Part shown: positions 1 to 7,406 of the stretch, piece by piece
Layout: each line of letters opens with the position of its first letter
Numbering within the stretch: position 1 is the stretch's first letter
DNA from: Stramenopiles sp. TOSAG23-2
Taxonomy: Eukaryota; Sar
DNA length: 29,122 nucleotides
Assembly: GCA_900128395.1 (NCBI GenBank)
Contig: LT649315.1
Coordinates: 9,847 to 38,968 of the forward strand
Direction of reading: 5' to 3'
Notes under the pieces: model-generated
What the model was told of the DNA's origin: nothing
Databases searched by the model: none
What the model saw: only the letters and a program-made list of their open reading frames with translations
Translations under genes and position numbers: made by a program

Positions 1-1
1 G

Positions 2-1519
2 AATTTCCCACCAACATCAAAGTATAACTTAGGATCACAAAATAATAATTTTGATCCTATTAATCCAAATATACTGCACGGGAGCCCAAAGCGACGAACA
101 GTATCACAACCACCGTTACCGACGAAAATAAGGACAAATCAATCGTATCTGACCAAAACCCCATCGAGTCTAACACCAAAGCCAAATAGACAACCATCAG
201 CCTCTGATACATCATTTAATTATAATAATGGAATGATTAACAGTCTCAACCCACTAACACAATTTTTGAACAAGTGTATTGACAAACCGGCTACGACACC
301 ATTACCATCAGAATCTTTTAAGGATTGTATTAAATTATATCAAAGTGGTTCATATTTAAAATGTATTGAGACGGCAAAAACATTATTGAATCCTTCAGAT
401 ATAAGTGCAACAAATGTTATCAAATTGCACAGCGAAGAATGGATCAATTTGAACTTTTTGAAACTTTTATCATATGTAAAATTAAATTTAAAAGATGAAG
501 CATTGAAAATAATTGAAACCATTGGTGTGATTGATCAACATTTGTATCGTCGCAATAATGATAATGATGATGATGATGATAGTGGATCGACTGTACCATT
601 TGCATTACGTATTGAAATTATAAAGTTAACAAATGGTAATAATAAACAAAATCTTGCTAATAATAATAATAATAAGAGTAAAAAGAACATTTTGAATCAT
701 TATCAACAAAATGCTGCTGATAGACTACGTGGTATATTGGCATTGTTGGACTCTGGCCATGTTAGCGTACTAGGTGAAAATGGAATAAGGCAATTAAAAA
801 AATTAGGGGTTAAAGAAAACGATATCTTAAATTTACGCTTAAAATTATATGAAACGATTATCTCCAAATTGTTAAAATGTGAAGAATATGGTGGTGCACA
901 TAAATTATTAAATGACGTGTTAGAGACCAGTGAAGATGATGATGATATTAGTAATAATAAGTTTGGATTAAATTGTAAAAATCGTCTTTTGTTTGTTTTA
1001 AGTGCTGCACGTGTTTACATGCATATGGGAGATATAACAGCAGCAGAACGTTTATATAATAAAGGCAAAGAAATGGGAAATAATGATAAAATTGCTTCAG
1101 ATGATGTTGACATAATTCAAGCACGATTGGGATTGAATTGGGGCTTATTGCTTTTTTCTAAAAGTAAATTTGAGGAGGCTATAAAAATATTTTCAGAAGT
1201 GATTGATAGATGTCGCAATGAAAATATAAAAAATAATAATGTTAATGGTAAAGAATGGATTGAATTGATGGTTTCCTGTGCAAATAATTTAGCTGTATGC
1301 GCATTAATGGGTGGCGATCCGAAACATGCCGTGAAAGTGATCGAATTAACATTGCAACATAGCATGTATCGCAACGTAAATATACAATTGATACGAAATT
1401 TGAATATTTTATATTCATTATTATATAGCCCAAAGACAGCAAATTCAAAGAAGAAAGCAATTATTGATGCTGCAAAAACATTTGGTATTGATTTACCAAC
1501 AAATGGTGTAACAATATGA
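2..1519 (+). CDS. TRAPPC12-like TRAPP complex subunit, 5' partial
   Basis: The frame is open without a stop from base 2, so the ATG at 233 is internal and the gene continues beyond the left edge. About 505 residues are visible. The first ~75 are Pro/Ser/Asn-rich and probably disordered; the rest is helical and TPR-like. A block reading VPFALRIEI, followed by a segment ending DRLRGILALL, matches the conserved core of TRAPPC12, where VPFSLR precedes a DRLY segment. Family knowledge: TRAPPC12 is a peripheral TPR subunit of the TRAPP III complex acting in ER-Golgi traffic and autophagy. Asn and Asp tracts near residues 110-150 of the 233 frame come from AAT/GAT repeats and are probably lineage-specific loops. 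The gene converges on DPH1. Another TPR protein remains possible because only the C-terminal portion is present. Confidence 0.72.
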   Translation, partial: NFPPTSKYNLGSQNNNFDPINPNILHGSPKRRTVSQPPLPTKIRTNQSYLTKTPSSLTPKPNRQPSASDTSFNYNNGMINSLNPLTQFLNKCIDKPATTPLPSESFKDCIKLYQSGSYLKCIETAKTLLNPSDISATNVIKLHSEEWINLNFLKLLSYVKLNLKDEALKIIETIGVIDQHLYRRNNDNDDDDDSGSTVPFALRIEIIKLTNGNNKQNLANNNNNKSKKNILNHYQQNAADRLRGILALLDSGHVSVLGENGIRQLKKLGVKENDILNLRLKLYETIISKLLKCEEYGGAHKLLNDVLETSEDDDDISNNKFGLNCKNRLLFVLSAARVYMHMGDITAAERLYNKGKEMGNNDKIASDDVDIIQARLGLNWGLLLFSKSKFEEAIKIFSEVIDRCRNENIKNNNVNGKEWIELMVSCANNLAVCALMGGDPKHAVKVIELTLQHSMYRNVNIQLIRNLNILYSLLYSPKTANSKKKAIIDAAKTFGIDLPTNGVTI

Positions 1520-1721
1520 GAAACAACAGACGACAATATTTTTTGGTCGTAAAATTAACATGATACGAAGCGTACAAAGTATGTGTGTGTGTGTGCCTAA
1601 TAATGCAACAAGTACAAAGTTTTTATGCCCAGAGAAAGAGTGCATTATGATGAAAACACGACGCTTCATAAAAATTTATATGTATCATAATGCATAATGC
1701 ACATTTAAAATATATTTTTAT

Positions 1722-1928
1722 TTATATTTGTGTGTTGTGTAAATTTACAACTACACACGACACATTATCTTGTGTACCTTTATGCAATGATTCATTCACA
1801 ATTTCTTCAGCCGCTTCGTTTACTAGATGATGATCTATACTACTCGTATGATTTCCTTCTTTCAAATGCTTAAAAACAATTTCACATGCCTCACTGTGAG
1901 TTAAGACGTCCCAAATACCATCACTTGC
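1722..1928 (-). pseudogene. Stranded C-terminal fragment of a PP2C-type protein phosphatase
   Basis: On the minus strand, an open frame starting at the GCA codon (1928-1926) and ending at TAA (1724-1722) encodes 68 residues. It begins ASDGIWDVLTHSEACEIV and ends with GTQDNVSCVVV. These are two hallmark PP2C (PPM) motifs: the metal-binding SDGxWD and the C-terminal GxxDNxxxxVV. An in-frame TAA lies just upstream (only the Ile codon intervenes), and the first ~200 residues expected of a PP2C are absent, so this is only the tail. It overlaps the last codons of DPH1 in a different frame and would sit in the DPH1 3' UTR. It could be a relic left by a rearrangement, a last exon separated from its gene, or an assembly join. 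The uninterrupted frame suggests the event is recent or that the piece is still used. Confidence 0.72.
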
Positions 1929-3054
1929 AATTTAACAATGGTTGATTAAATGCTTCACCCCAATCAATTGATAATCGTGGACATGCAATTTGTACCCATA
2001 CATCAATATTATTAAATTGATTTAATTTAGCAGGGAAAATTTCAGATAATAACAATAAAAAATAATCTTTATTATTTTTTTTCAATAATTTACACAATCG
2101 ATCTAATATTTCAGTATTACCTTGACGTCCCAATGTTCCTAATATAATACCCCACATTTGATGTTTATTGCTTCTTTTTGCTTTTTTAATTTGATTATAT
2201 CGCAACGTATGCATTTCCCTCGTTTGATAATTTTCCACTGTCATAATTTTTGAATATGGATTATATTGATATGCTATAGCATGTGGATTTTGAATCATTG
2301 CACTTTCTAAATGAAAACGACCATCAGCAATGAAAATCAATATTTCCACATCGGAAGCTAACATAGGAGATGTACAACCTAAAACTTCACCCCTTGATAA
2401 TGGCTTTGCTTGCGGTATTTGCAAACCAATATATCCATCTTTTTGTAATAAATTAATAGTTGCATTTACTGCGGTAGTAAATTGTATAGTACCCATAATA
2501 GCAATTTTTTTATTTACATTTGGTATAGTTAATTTGATACATTCAATTAAATGAGATACATCGATATCTATATCTACAAATACATATTGTACTGGTATAT
2601 TTGTCTTGTTTACAGGCACTAAACAGCTATGGCCATAATGTACAAGCATATCGCAACCAAGAGCCACAGCAGAATAATCGTCTACACAACAAGCACCATA
2701 TGTAACATCTCCCATAATTAAAACGTCTTCAACTTGTGTAAATTTTTCAATAATATCAGAAATAATGCAAGAATACATCAACAACCCTTCCGGAAATTGC
2801 AAGGCCACCGTTTTAGGTTTGACCTTTTCAATTCTCCATAATGTTTTTTTAATTTCAAAATTATAGTTAGATGGTAGTGATTTTGCTATGGCATCGTTCA
2901 AAAATGTATTATTTTTAATAGAATCAGGCATTGTTCGTGCAGCACGCCTTGCTTTACGCCTTGCTTCCCGTCTTGCCTTTTTCTCTTCCGCCGTCAATGG
3001 CGCTTTCTTCGTTTCATCTGTACTTGTTGGATTTGATGTTGCCAATGTAGCCAT
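1921..3054 (-). CDS. DPH1: Diphthamide biosynthesis protein 1, C-terminally truncated
   Basis: DPH1 forms a radical-SAM-like 4Fe-4S heterodimer with DPH2 and transfers the 3-amino-3-carboxypropyl group of SAM to a histidine of elongation factor 2, the first step of diphthamide synthesis in the cytosol. The 377-residue product has a basic Arg/Lys-rich N-terminus (20-40), then strong family motifs: LPSNYNFEI, FPEGLL, MGDVTYGACCVDD, VHYGHSCLVP, VLGCTSP, GDGRFHLES-like ADGRFHLES, LGTLGRQG, LLLSEIFPAKL and ACPRLSIDWG. The three cluster cysteines appear intact (about C122, C227, C358). Other DPH1 proteins continue after the PLL motif through a conserved tail ending near PMDFY; here the frame reads PLLNCK then stops, exactly where PP2C sequence begins. 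No missing tail is visible down to position 1520. The core fold may still work. The start is the first Met of the frame. Confidence 0.93.
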   Translation of the reverse strand: MATLATSNPTSTDETKKAPLTAEEKKARREARRKARRAARTMPDSIKNNTFLNDAIAKSLPSNYNFEIKKTLWRIEKVKPKTVALQFPEGLLMYSCIISDIIEKFTQVEDVLIMGDVTYGACCVDDYSAVALGCDMLVHYGHSCLVPVNKTNIPVQYVFVDIDIDVSHLIECIKLTIPNVNKKIAIMGTIQFTTAVNATINLLQKDGYIGLQIPQAKPLSRGEVLGCTSPMLASDVEILIFIADGRFHLESAMIQNPHAIAYQYNPYSKIMTVENYQTREMHTLRYNQIKKAKRSNKHQMWGIILGTLGRQGNTEILDRLCKLLKKNNKDYFLLLLSEIFPAKLNQFNNIDVWVQIACPRLSIDWGEAFNQPLLNCK

Positions 3055-3367
3055 ATTTTCGTTTCTTTGTATGGTAATTATATATATATATATGTATATA
3101 CATGCTATTACTACATTTTTATCTTTTCTATAAATTCTTAAAACAATATATATTCATACGCAAGGAGAAAAAAGCCAAATCCCCCATACTTTTATAGTTG
3201 CTGCGATAATGTTGTAACATATTCCGATGCTATTTGCCTGCTAGCGACTATGAACGGCAGATTTTGTTTTCGATTTCCTAATTTTTTTTCATATTTTAAT
3301 GGTATGTAGATGCTACGCAAAAACTGAAGAAAAACTATTTTCACCAGCAGATCAAGACTGTATTTTT
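3055..3367. other. Intergenic gap with TA repeats and a doubtful 59-codon ORF
   Basis: This gap lies upstream of DPH1. It holds a TA microsatellite near 3081-3100 and a minus-strand ATG frame of about 59 codons (3371 to about 3192) starting MKKYSLDLLVKIVF. Nothing in that small ORF is recognisable, and in DNA of this composition it may be chance. The TA tract just upstream of the DPH1 start is the kind of AT-rich stretch seen before several genes in this window. Confidence 0.3.
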
Positions 3368-4009
3368 TCATGAGTCCTTAAAAATAATTGTAAAATTATG
3401 TTTTAAGCCTACATTTAGTAGTATAAGGAATATGTACCAATGATTAGCTATTTTTGGGTCGTAGGCAGTTGTAATTTTAATGTTAACAACTAGTTGTAAA
3501 TTTCCACAATTGATTATGTTATCATTGTTTACATGAAATCCAGCTTTTTGCCATGCTTTTACATTGCTATTGATGGTTAGAAATAATAATTCCGGTTTGT
3601 TTGTATGGTTTGCTAAGTTTAAATAGTTTGAAAATGCGGTGGTTGGTTTGCTTTTATTTGAGGATGATAATTTCCTACATTTTAAATGGTTAAATTTGGT
3701 AATTGGGGATTTGGGAAGATGATATTTTGAAAATGTTATGACGGATTGTGAAAGGAATCTATGGCGGTGTATATATTGTTGGAGATGCATGATGTGGGAG
3801 GATGATAATTTCCTACATTTTAAATGGTTAAATTTGGTAATTGGGGATTTGTGAAGATGATATTTTGAAAATGTTATGACGGATTGTGAAAGGAATCTAT
3901 GGCGGTGTATATATTGTTGGAGATGCATGATGTGGGACGTGGGTTGGGGGGGAAATTGGAAATGTTTTACGTATATATGCTTTTTCACTTTTTCATCTGT
4001 TCTTTGCAC
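3368..4009 (-). CDS. Doubtful hypothetical ORF containing an internal tandem duplication
   Basis: This 213-codon open frame is of uncertain reality. Its first half contains a 46-residue stretch repeated almost perfectly (beginning SHIMHLQQYIHRHRFLSQ), which is the translation of a 138-bp DNA duplication that happens to keep frame. The second half (from about residue 118) looks more protein-like, with KPELLFLTINSNVKAWQKAGF. The composition is rich in His, Lys and Asn and I recognise no domain. It lies between DPH1 and the kinase gene on the same strand, with its stop about 310 bases upstream of the DPH1 start. It may be a short gene with introns I cannot place, or non-coding DNA that stays open by chance. 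Confidence 0.3.
   Translation of the reverse strand: MQRTDEKVKKHIYVKHFQFPPQPTSHIMHLQQYIHRHRFLSQSVITFSKYHLHKSPITKFNHLKCRKLSSSHIMHLQQYIHRHRFLSQSVITFSKYHLPKSPITKFNHLKCRKLSSSNKSKPTTAFSNYLNLANHTNKPELLFLTINSNVKAWQKAGFHVNNDNIINCGNLQLVVNIKITTAYDPKIANHWYIFLILLNVGLKHNFTIIFKDS
3661..3936. repeat. Tandem duplication, two copies of 138 bp
   Basis: The sequence starting AGGATGATAATTTCC at 3661 starts again at 3799, and the two copies are nearly identical over 138 bp with only an occasional substitution (for example GGGAAGATG against GTGAAGATG). The period is a multiple of three, so the reading frame crossing it is kept. Confidence 0.93.
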
Positions 4010-4117
4010 TTTTATTCAAATTTTGTTGTTTTTTGATGATTTTTTGAAATGTGTTATATAGGAATATTATTGTATATTGTAGTTGGTAGTATATAAATAG
4101 ATATATATTAATAATTA

Positions 4118-6442
4118 TTATGCCCATATCCACACCCCCCACACTTGTTGATACCCGTTTGATCCATATCTTTTATATTGTTGTATAGCTTTTAATTGTG
4201 ATATCATATTATCACTAAGTTGATTATTCTCTAGGCGCAAGAAATCTAATGTATTGTTTGTTTTTAATACATCAATAATACTTTGTATTCCACTATCATC
4301 AGTAATATTATTATGAGATAGGTTCAATACTCTTAATGTATTGTTTGTTTTTAATCCTTCACCAATACTTTGTACATCAGTAATATTATTATAAGATAGG
4401 TTCAATGTAGTTAATGTATTGTTTGTTTTTAATCCTTCACCAATACTTTGTACATCAGTAATATTATTATTATCTAGGTTCAATTTCGTTAATGTATTGT
4501 TTGTTTTTAACAATTCACCAATAGCTAATGCATCCTCATCCGTGAGAGTATTGTTTGTTTTTAATCCTTCACCAATACTTTGTACATCAGTAATATTATT
4601 ATCAGATAGGGACAATTCCTCTAATGTATTGTTTGTTTTTAACAATTCACCAATAGCTAATGCATCGTCATCCGTGAGATTCTTTCCCCCCAAATTCACT
4701 TCCCTCTTTCCATCAAATTCTTTTTCCCATTTAATATATATTATATATGCAGCACTTTTCTTTGTCTCTGCTCCATTTTTCACATGTTGCATATCTCCCA
4801 TAAGCGTATTTTCCATCTCATTATGATCACGTTCAACCTCTAGAAGTCCATCTTCATTCTTATCATTCCCTTTCGATTTTGTTTGTATAGTTTTTGACTG
4901 TATTTTTTCAGTTGTTATAAACATATTATTATTATCATCTATACCAGATGAAACATCTACCCATCCTTGTTGCACCGTTGATTTTTCTTGTTGTTCCGGT
5001 CGTCTATGTTTGATCGCCTCCTTATGTTTACGTTTCATTTCCTCTTTTTTTATTTCTTGCATTTTATCAATTGCAGGACCACCTGATAGTTGCTTAATTA
5101 TTTTATCTATATTTAAATTCAATACATCGGGATCATCACGATCCACTTTCATAAATGCTATATCACTAAGAAATTTAAATTCTGCTGGAGCCAATGACAT
5201 TAATTTTCCAATGTTCTGTTGATCATTTCTTCGAACAACAGGTTGAATCGGTATACCAGCTTCTTTTGCCCATCTTAATTCTTCCAGACAGTACCATCGA
5301 TTAAAATATGCATTCTTTTCAGGTGGATCAGAAAAATCTTCATTAGCACAAGGGCCAGTTACGATAGCAAGAAATAATTTACAATTTTCAACACCTTCTT
5401 TCATTGCATCTGTTGATGGATCGGACATTTTAACATCTAGCCACACAGTGTAACCTTTGGCAGTCAATTCATTATGTAAAGTTTCAGCAAGTGTTGTTGC
5501 TACTCCACTACGTCTGGAATGTCCAATAAAAAAATCCCAGTGGCCTGGTTTATTAAATGTTTTTTCTGATGTTGCTCCTTTTAATTGTTCACTCAAGTTC
5601 TCAAACGTAGGTCTTTCCTCTGGTTTCTGTGCCCAACAATCTATTATAAATTGTTTTTCGCTATCTTCTAGACTTATTATTGCATCTATCGATGGACGTT
5701 CAGGTTGAGAATCTTCAAACATTAGCGCCTCCATGTGCATTGCTAAAATTTCATTTTCAGGTACACCAGCAAATGCCATTTTACCAGAAAATAATTCCCA
5801 GCTCAATATCGCAAAACTGTAAACATCAGCTGCTTTTGAATATGTTGCTCCACCCATGCGCTTCGATTTGAAAAGTTCTGGTGCTTTATATTGTATTGTC
5901 CCTCGCTCTCCTTTTGTTGACCCGGCAGACATTGTTTTAATTTTTGACAATCCAAAATCTGATATCCATGGAACATCGTCTTTGCTAATTAAAATATTTT
6001 CAGGTTTTAGATCTAAATGTAATATGTTACGACTATGCAGCATTGCCATTCCATTGCATATACCACATGCAAGTTGAAATCGTTTCGCGTTTGACATATT
6101 TGGTTCATAATTAAGTAAATCTCTTAAATTTCCTTTTTCTGCAAACGCTAATATAAGCATAGGTGGCTTGAAACAAATATTTAATATTTGTACAACATTT
6201 TGATGTCTACATAAGCTTAACGTTTTGAATTCATTCTGTAATAATGATTTTGCTTGTTCACGATCTTTTTCGCTCGCCTGCACATAAAGTTTTTTAATTG
6301 CAACATCCATTCCATATAAAGTACCTTTATGTACATCTGCAAAAGCACCTCGTCCGATAACTTCAACAATTTCAATTGCACTCGCATCAATTTCCCAATT
6401 TTTATTTGCTTCTACATTTTCTTCCAATAATAATCTTGACAT
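4118..6442 (-). CDS. Kinase-TIR-LRR signalling protein
   Basis: The start is placed at MSRLLLEEN (6442), because the upstream in-frame stretch is hydrophobic AT-rich sequence atypical of the kinase; this gives 774 residues. Residues ~23-290 form a TKL-like protein kinase: glycine loop GRGAFADV, VAIKK lysine (K50), catalytic HLDLKPEN (D144), DFG (162-164) and APE (187-189), so it should be active. Residues ~302-450 form a TIR domain, starting HWDFFIGHSRRSG, with GYTVWLD and RWYCLEELRWAK; the last carries a Glu (E388) in the position of the NADase catalytic Glu of plant TIR domains and SARM1. A charged linker follows, then ribonuclease-inhibitor-type leucine-rich repeats (573-755) with the unit LKTNNTLxxLxLxxNNI. 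No signal peptide or credible membrane segment is seen, so it is probably cytosolic. An immune or stress role is inference from the architecture. Confidence 0.88.
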   Translation of the reverse strand: MSRLLLEENVEANKNWEIDASAIEIVEVIGRGAFADVHKGTLYGMDVAIKKLYVQASEKDREQAKSLLQNEFKTLSLCRHQNVVQILNICFKPPMLILAFAEKGNLRDLLNYEPNMSNAKRFQLACGICNGMAMLHSRNILHLDLKPENILISKDDVPWISDFGLSKIKTMSAGSTKGERGTIQYKAPELFKSKRMGGATYSKAADVYSFAILSWELFSGKMAFAGVPENEILAMHMEALMFEDSQPERPSIDAIISLEDSEKQFIIDCWAQKPEERPTFENLSEQLKGATSEKTFNKPGHWDFFIGHSRRSGVATTLAETLHNELTAKGYTVWLDVKMSDPSTDAMKEGVENCKLFLAIVTGPCANEDFSDPPEKNAYFNRWYCLEELRWAKEAGIPIQPVVRRNDQQNIGKLMSLAPAEFKFLSDIAFMKVDRDDPDVLNLNIDKIIKQLSGGPAIDKMQEIKKEEMKRKHKEAIKHRRPEQQEKSTVQQGWVDVSSGIDDNNNMFITTEKIQSKTIQTKSKGNDKNEDGLLEVERDHNEMENTLMGDMQHVKNGAETKKSAAYIIYIKWEKEFDGKREVNLGGKNLTDDDALAIGELLKTNNTLEELSLSDNNITDVQSIGEGLKTNNTLTDEDALAIGELLKTNNTLTKLNLDNNNITDVQSIGEGLKTNNTLTTLNLSYNNITDVQSIGEGLKTNNTLRVLNLSHNNITDDSGIQSIIDVLKTNNTLDFLRLENNQLSDNMISQLKAIQQYKRYGSNGYQQVWGVWIWA
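4240..4675 (-). repeat. Nearly identical LRR-encoding DNA repeats
   Basis: The DNA coding for the LRR units is almost identical between units, with the same synonymous codons (repeated blocks for NTL, KTN and ITDVQSIGEGLKTN). Unit length is about 84 bp. One unit is shortened: KTNNTL is followed directly by TDEDALAIGELLKTNNTL without the usual LxLxxNNI segment. This pattern indicates recent expansion or gene conversion rather than old divergent LRRs. Confidence 0.85.
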
Positions 6443-7406
6443 AATGATGGTCGAAGAAGAAAAGAAAAAAAGGTATAATAACACAATATCGATATTTAAG
6501 AGTAATAATTTCAGTTTCAATTTATTTACGTATATATATATCAACTGTATCTCGTATTTATATATCTATATCTATATATATCACATACACATTGTGTATT
6601 TGCAACATTATTACATGTAATATATGTATCTTCTTCGATACTATTGTAATTGTGGCACATTGAAAGATTATTTATTAGATAGATATAGATAGATAGAAGT
6701 TGCAGAAGCAAAGTTATAGGCAACTACTTCTTATACATACACAGCAACCACAGTATTATACCTATAGTATAGCACTATAAGTAGAAGAAGAAGAAGAAGA
6801 AAAAAAAAAAGCTGTTGTTTTGTTTGTTGTTGTTGGTTGTTGGTCAATTATTATTATTATTGGATCGTAGGCAATGCTGTGTCAATTGTAATAGATGCTA
6901 GCATGATAGTACGCCTAAAATCAATATAGCATAGACAGAAAAACATAATAATACTTAAATTTTAATAAAATTTCCATAATATATAAAAATTACATGTGAA
7001 TGTAGCACGAGAGTTGCCGGAACCAATCCTGTCATTGTGTGCATCATAAAAATTTAGAAAATCATCTCGGTAAAAATTAATGATGGTTAAAATCTAAGTT
7101 ATAATAATTTTACACTTCTCGTGCTAAGTAATATGCTCAATACTCAATCGCAAAGAATAATATTCTATCCTATTATAGTAAAGCTCTAATGCACCTCTGC
7201 AAACTAATACTCTACAAGCATGAGTAGGTTTTTATCCTTCCATGCGCAATATAGCAATAATATAAATTTAGTATGCGTATAAAGGACAAGGTTTAAAGTG
7301 GCCATTCGCAGTGTGTGAATATTTGGCATCATTATACAACAGGGTAAAGAAAGGTCCTATCAACATACTTCTTTTTTGGGAAATGAGTGTGTGATATATT
7401 GTACAA
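6443..7406. other. Intergenic region upstream of the kinase-TIR-LRR gene
   Basis: No gene is visible. The stretch contains TATA/ATAG microsatellites (about 6530-6580 and 6675-6700), an AGA tract followed by poly-A (about 6781-6811), a TGT/TTG tract, and a spaced 10-bp inverted repeat TAGCACGAGA (7003-7012) / TCTCGTGCTA (7117-7126). Both flanking genes are on the minus strand, so this holds the 3' end of the large membrane protein transcript and the promoter of the kinase gene. Confidence 0.5.

Noticed and set aside
1117-1536. 139-codon minus-strand frame across the TRAPPC12-like gene
   Set aside because: It is antisense to a well-supported coding frame with TRAPPC12-like motifs, and its translation has no recognisable domain.
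4419-4826. 135-codon plus-strand frame opposite the LRR region
   Set aside because: It is the antisense reading of the LRR repeats; its repetitive look (FNPSPILCTSVILL) only mirrors them.
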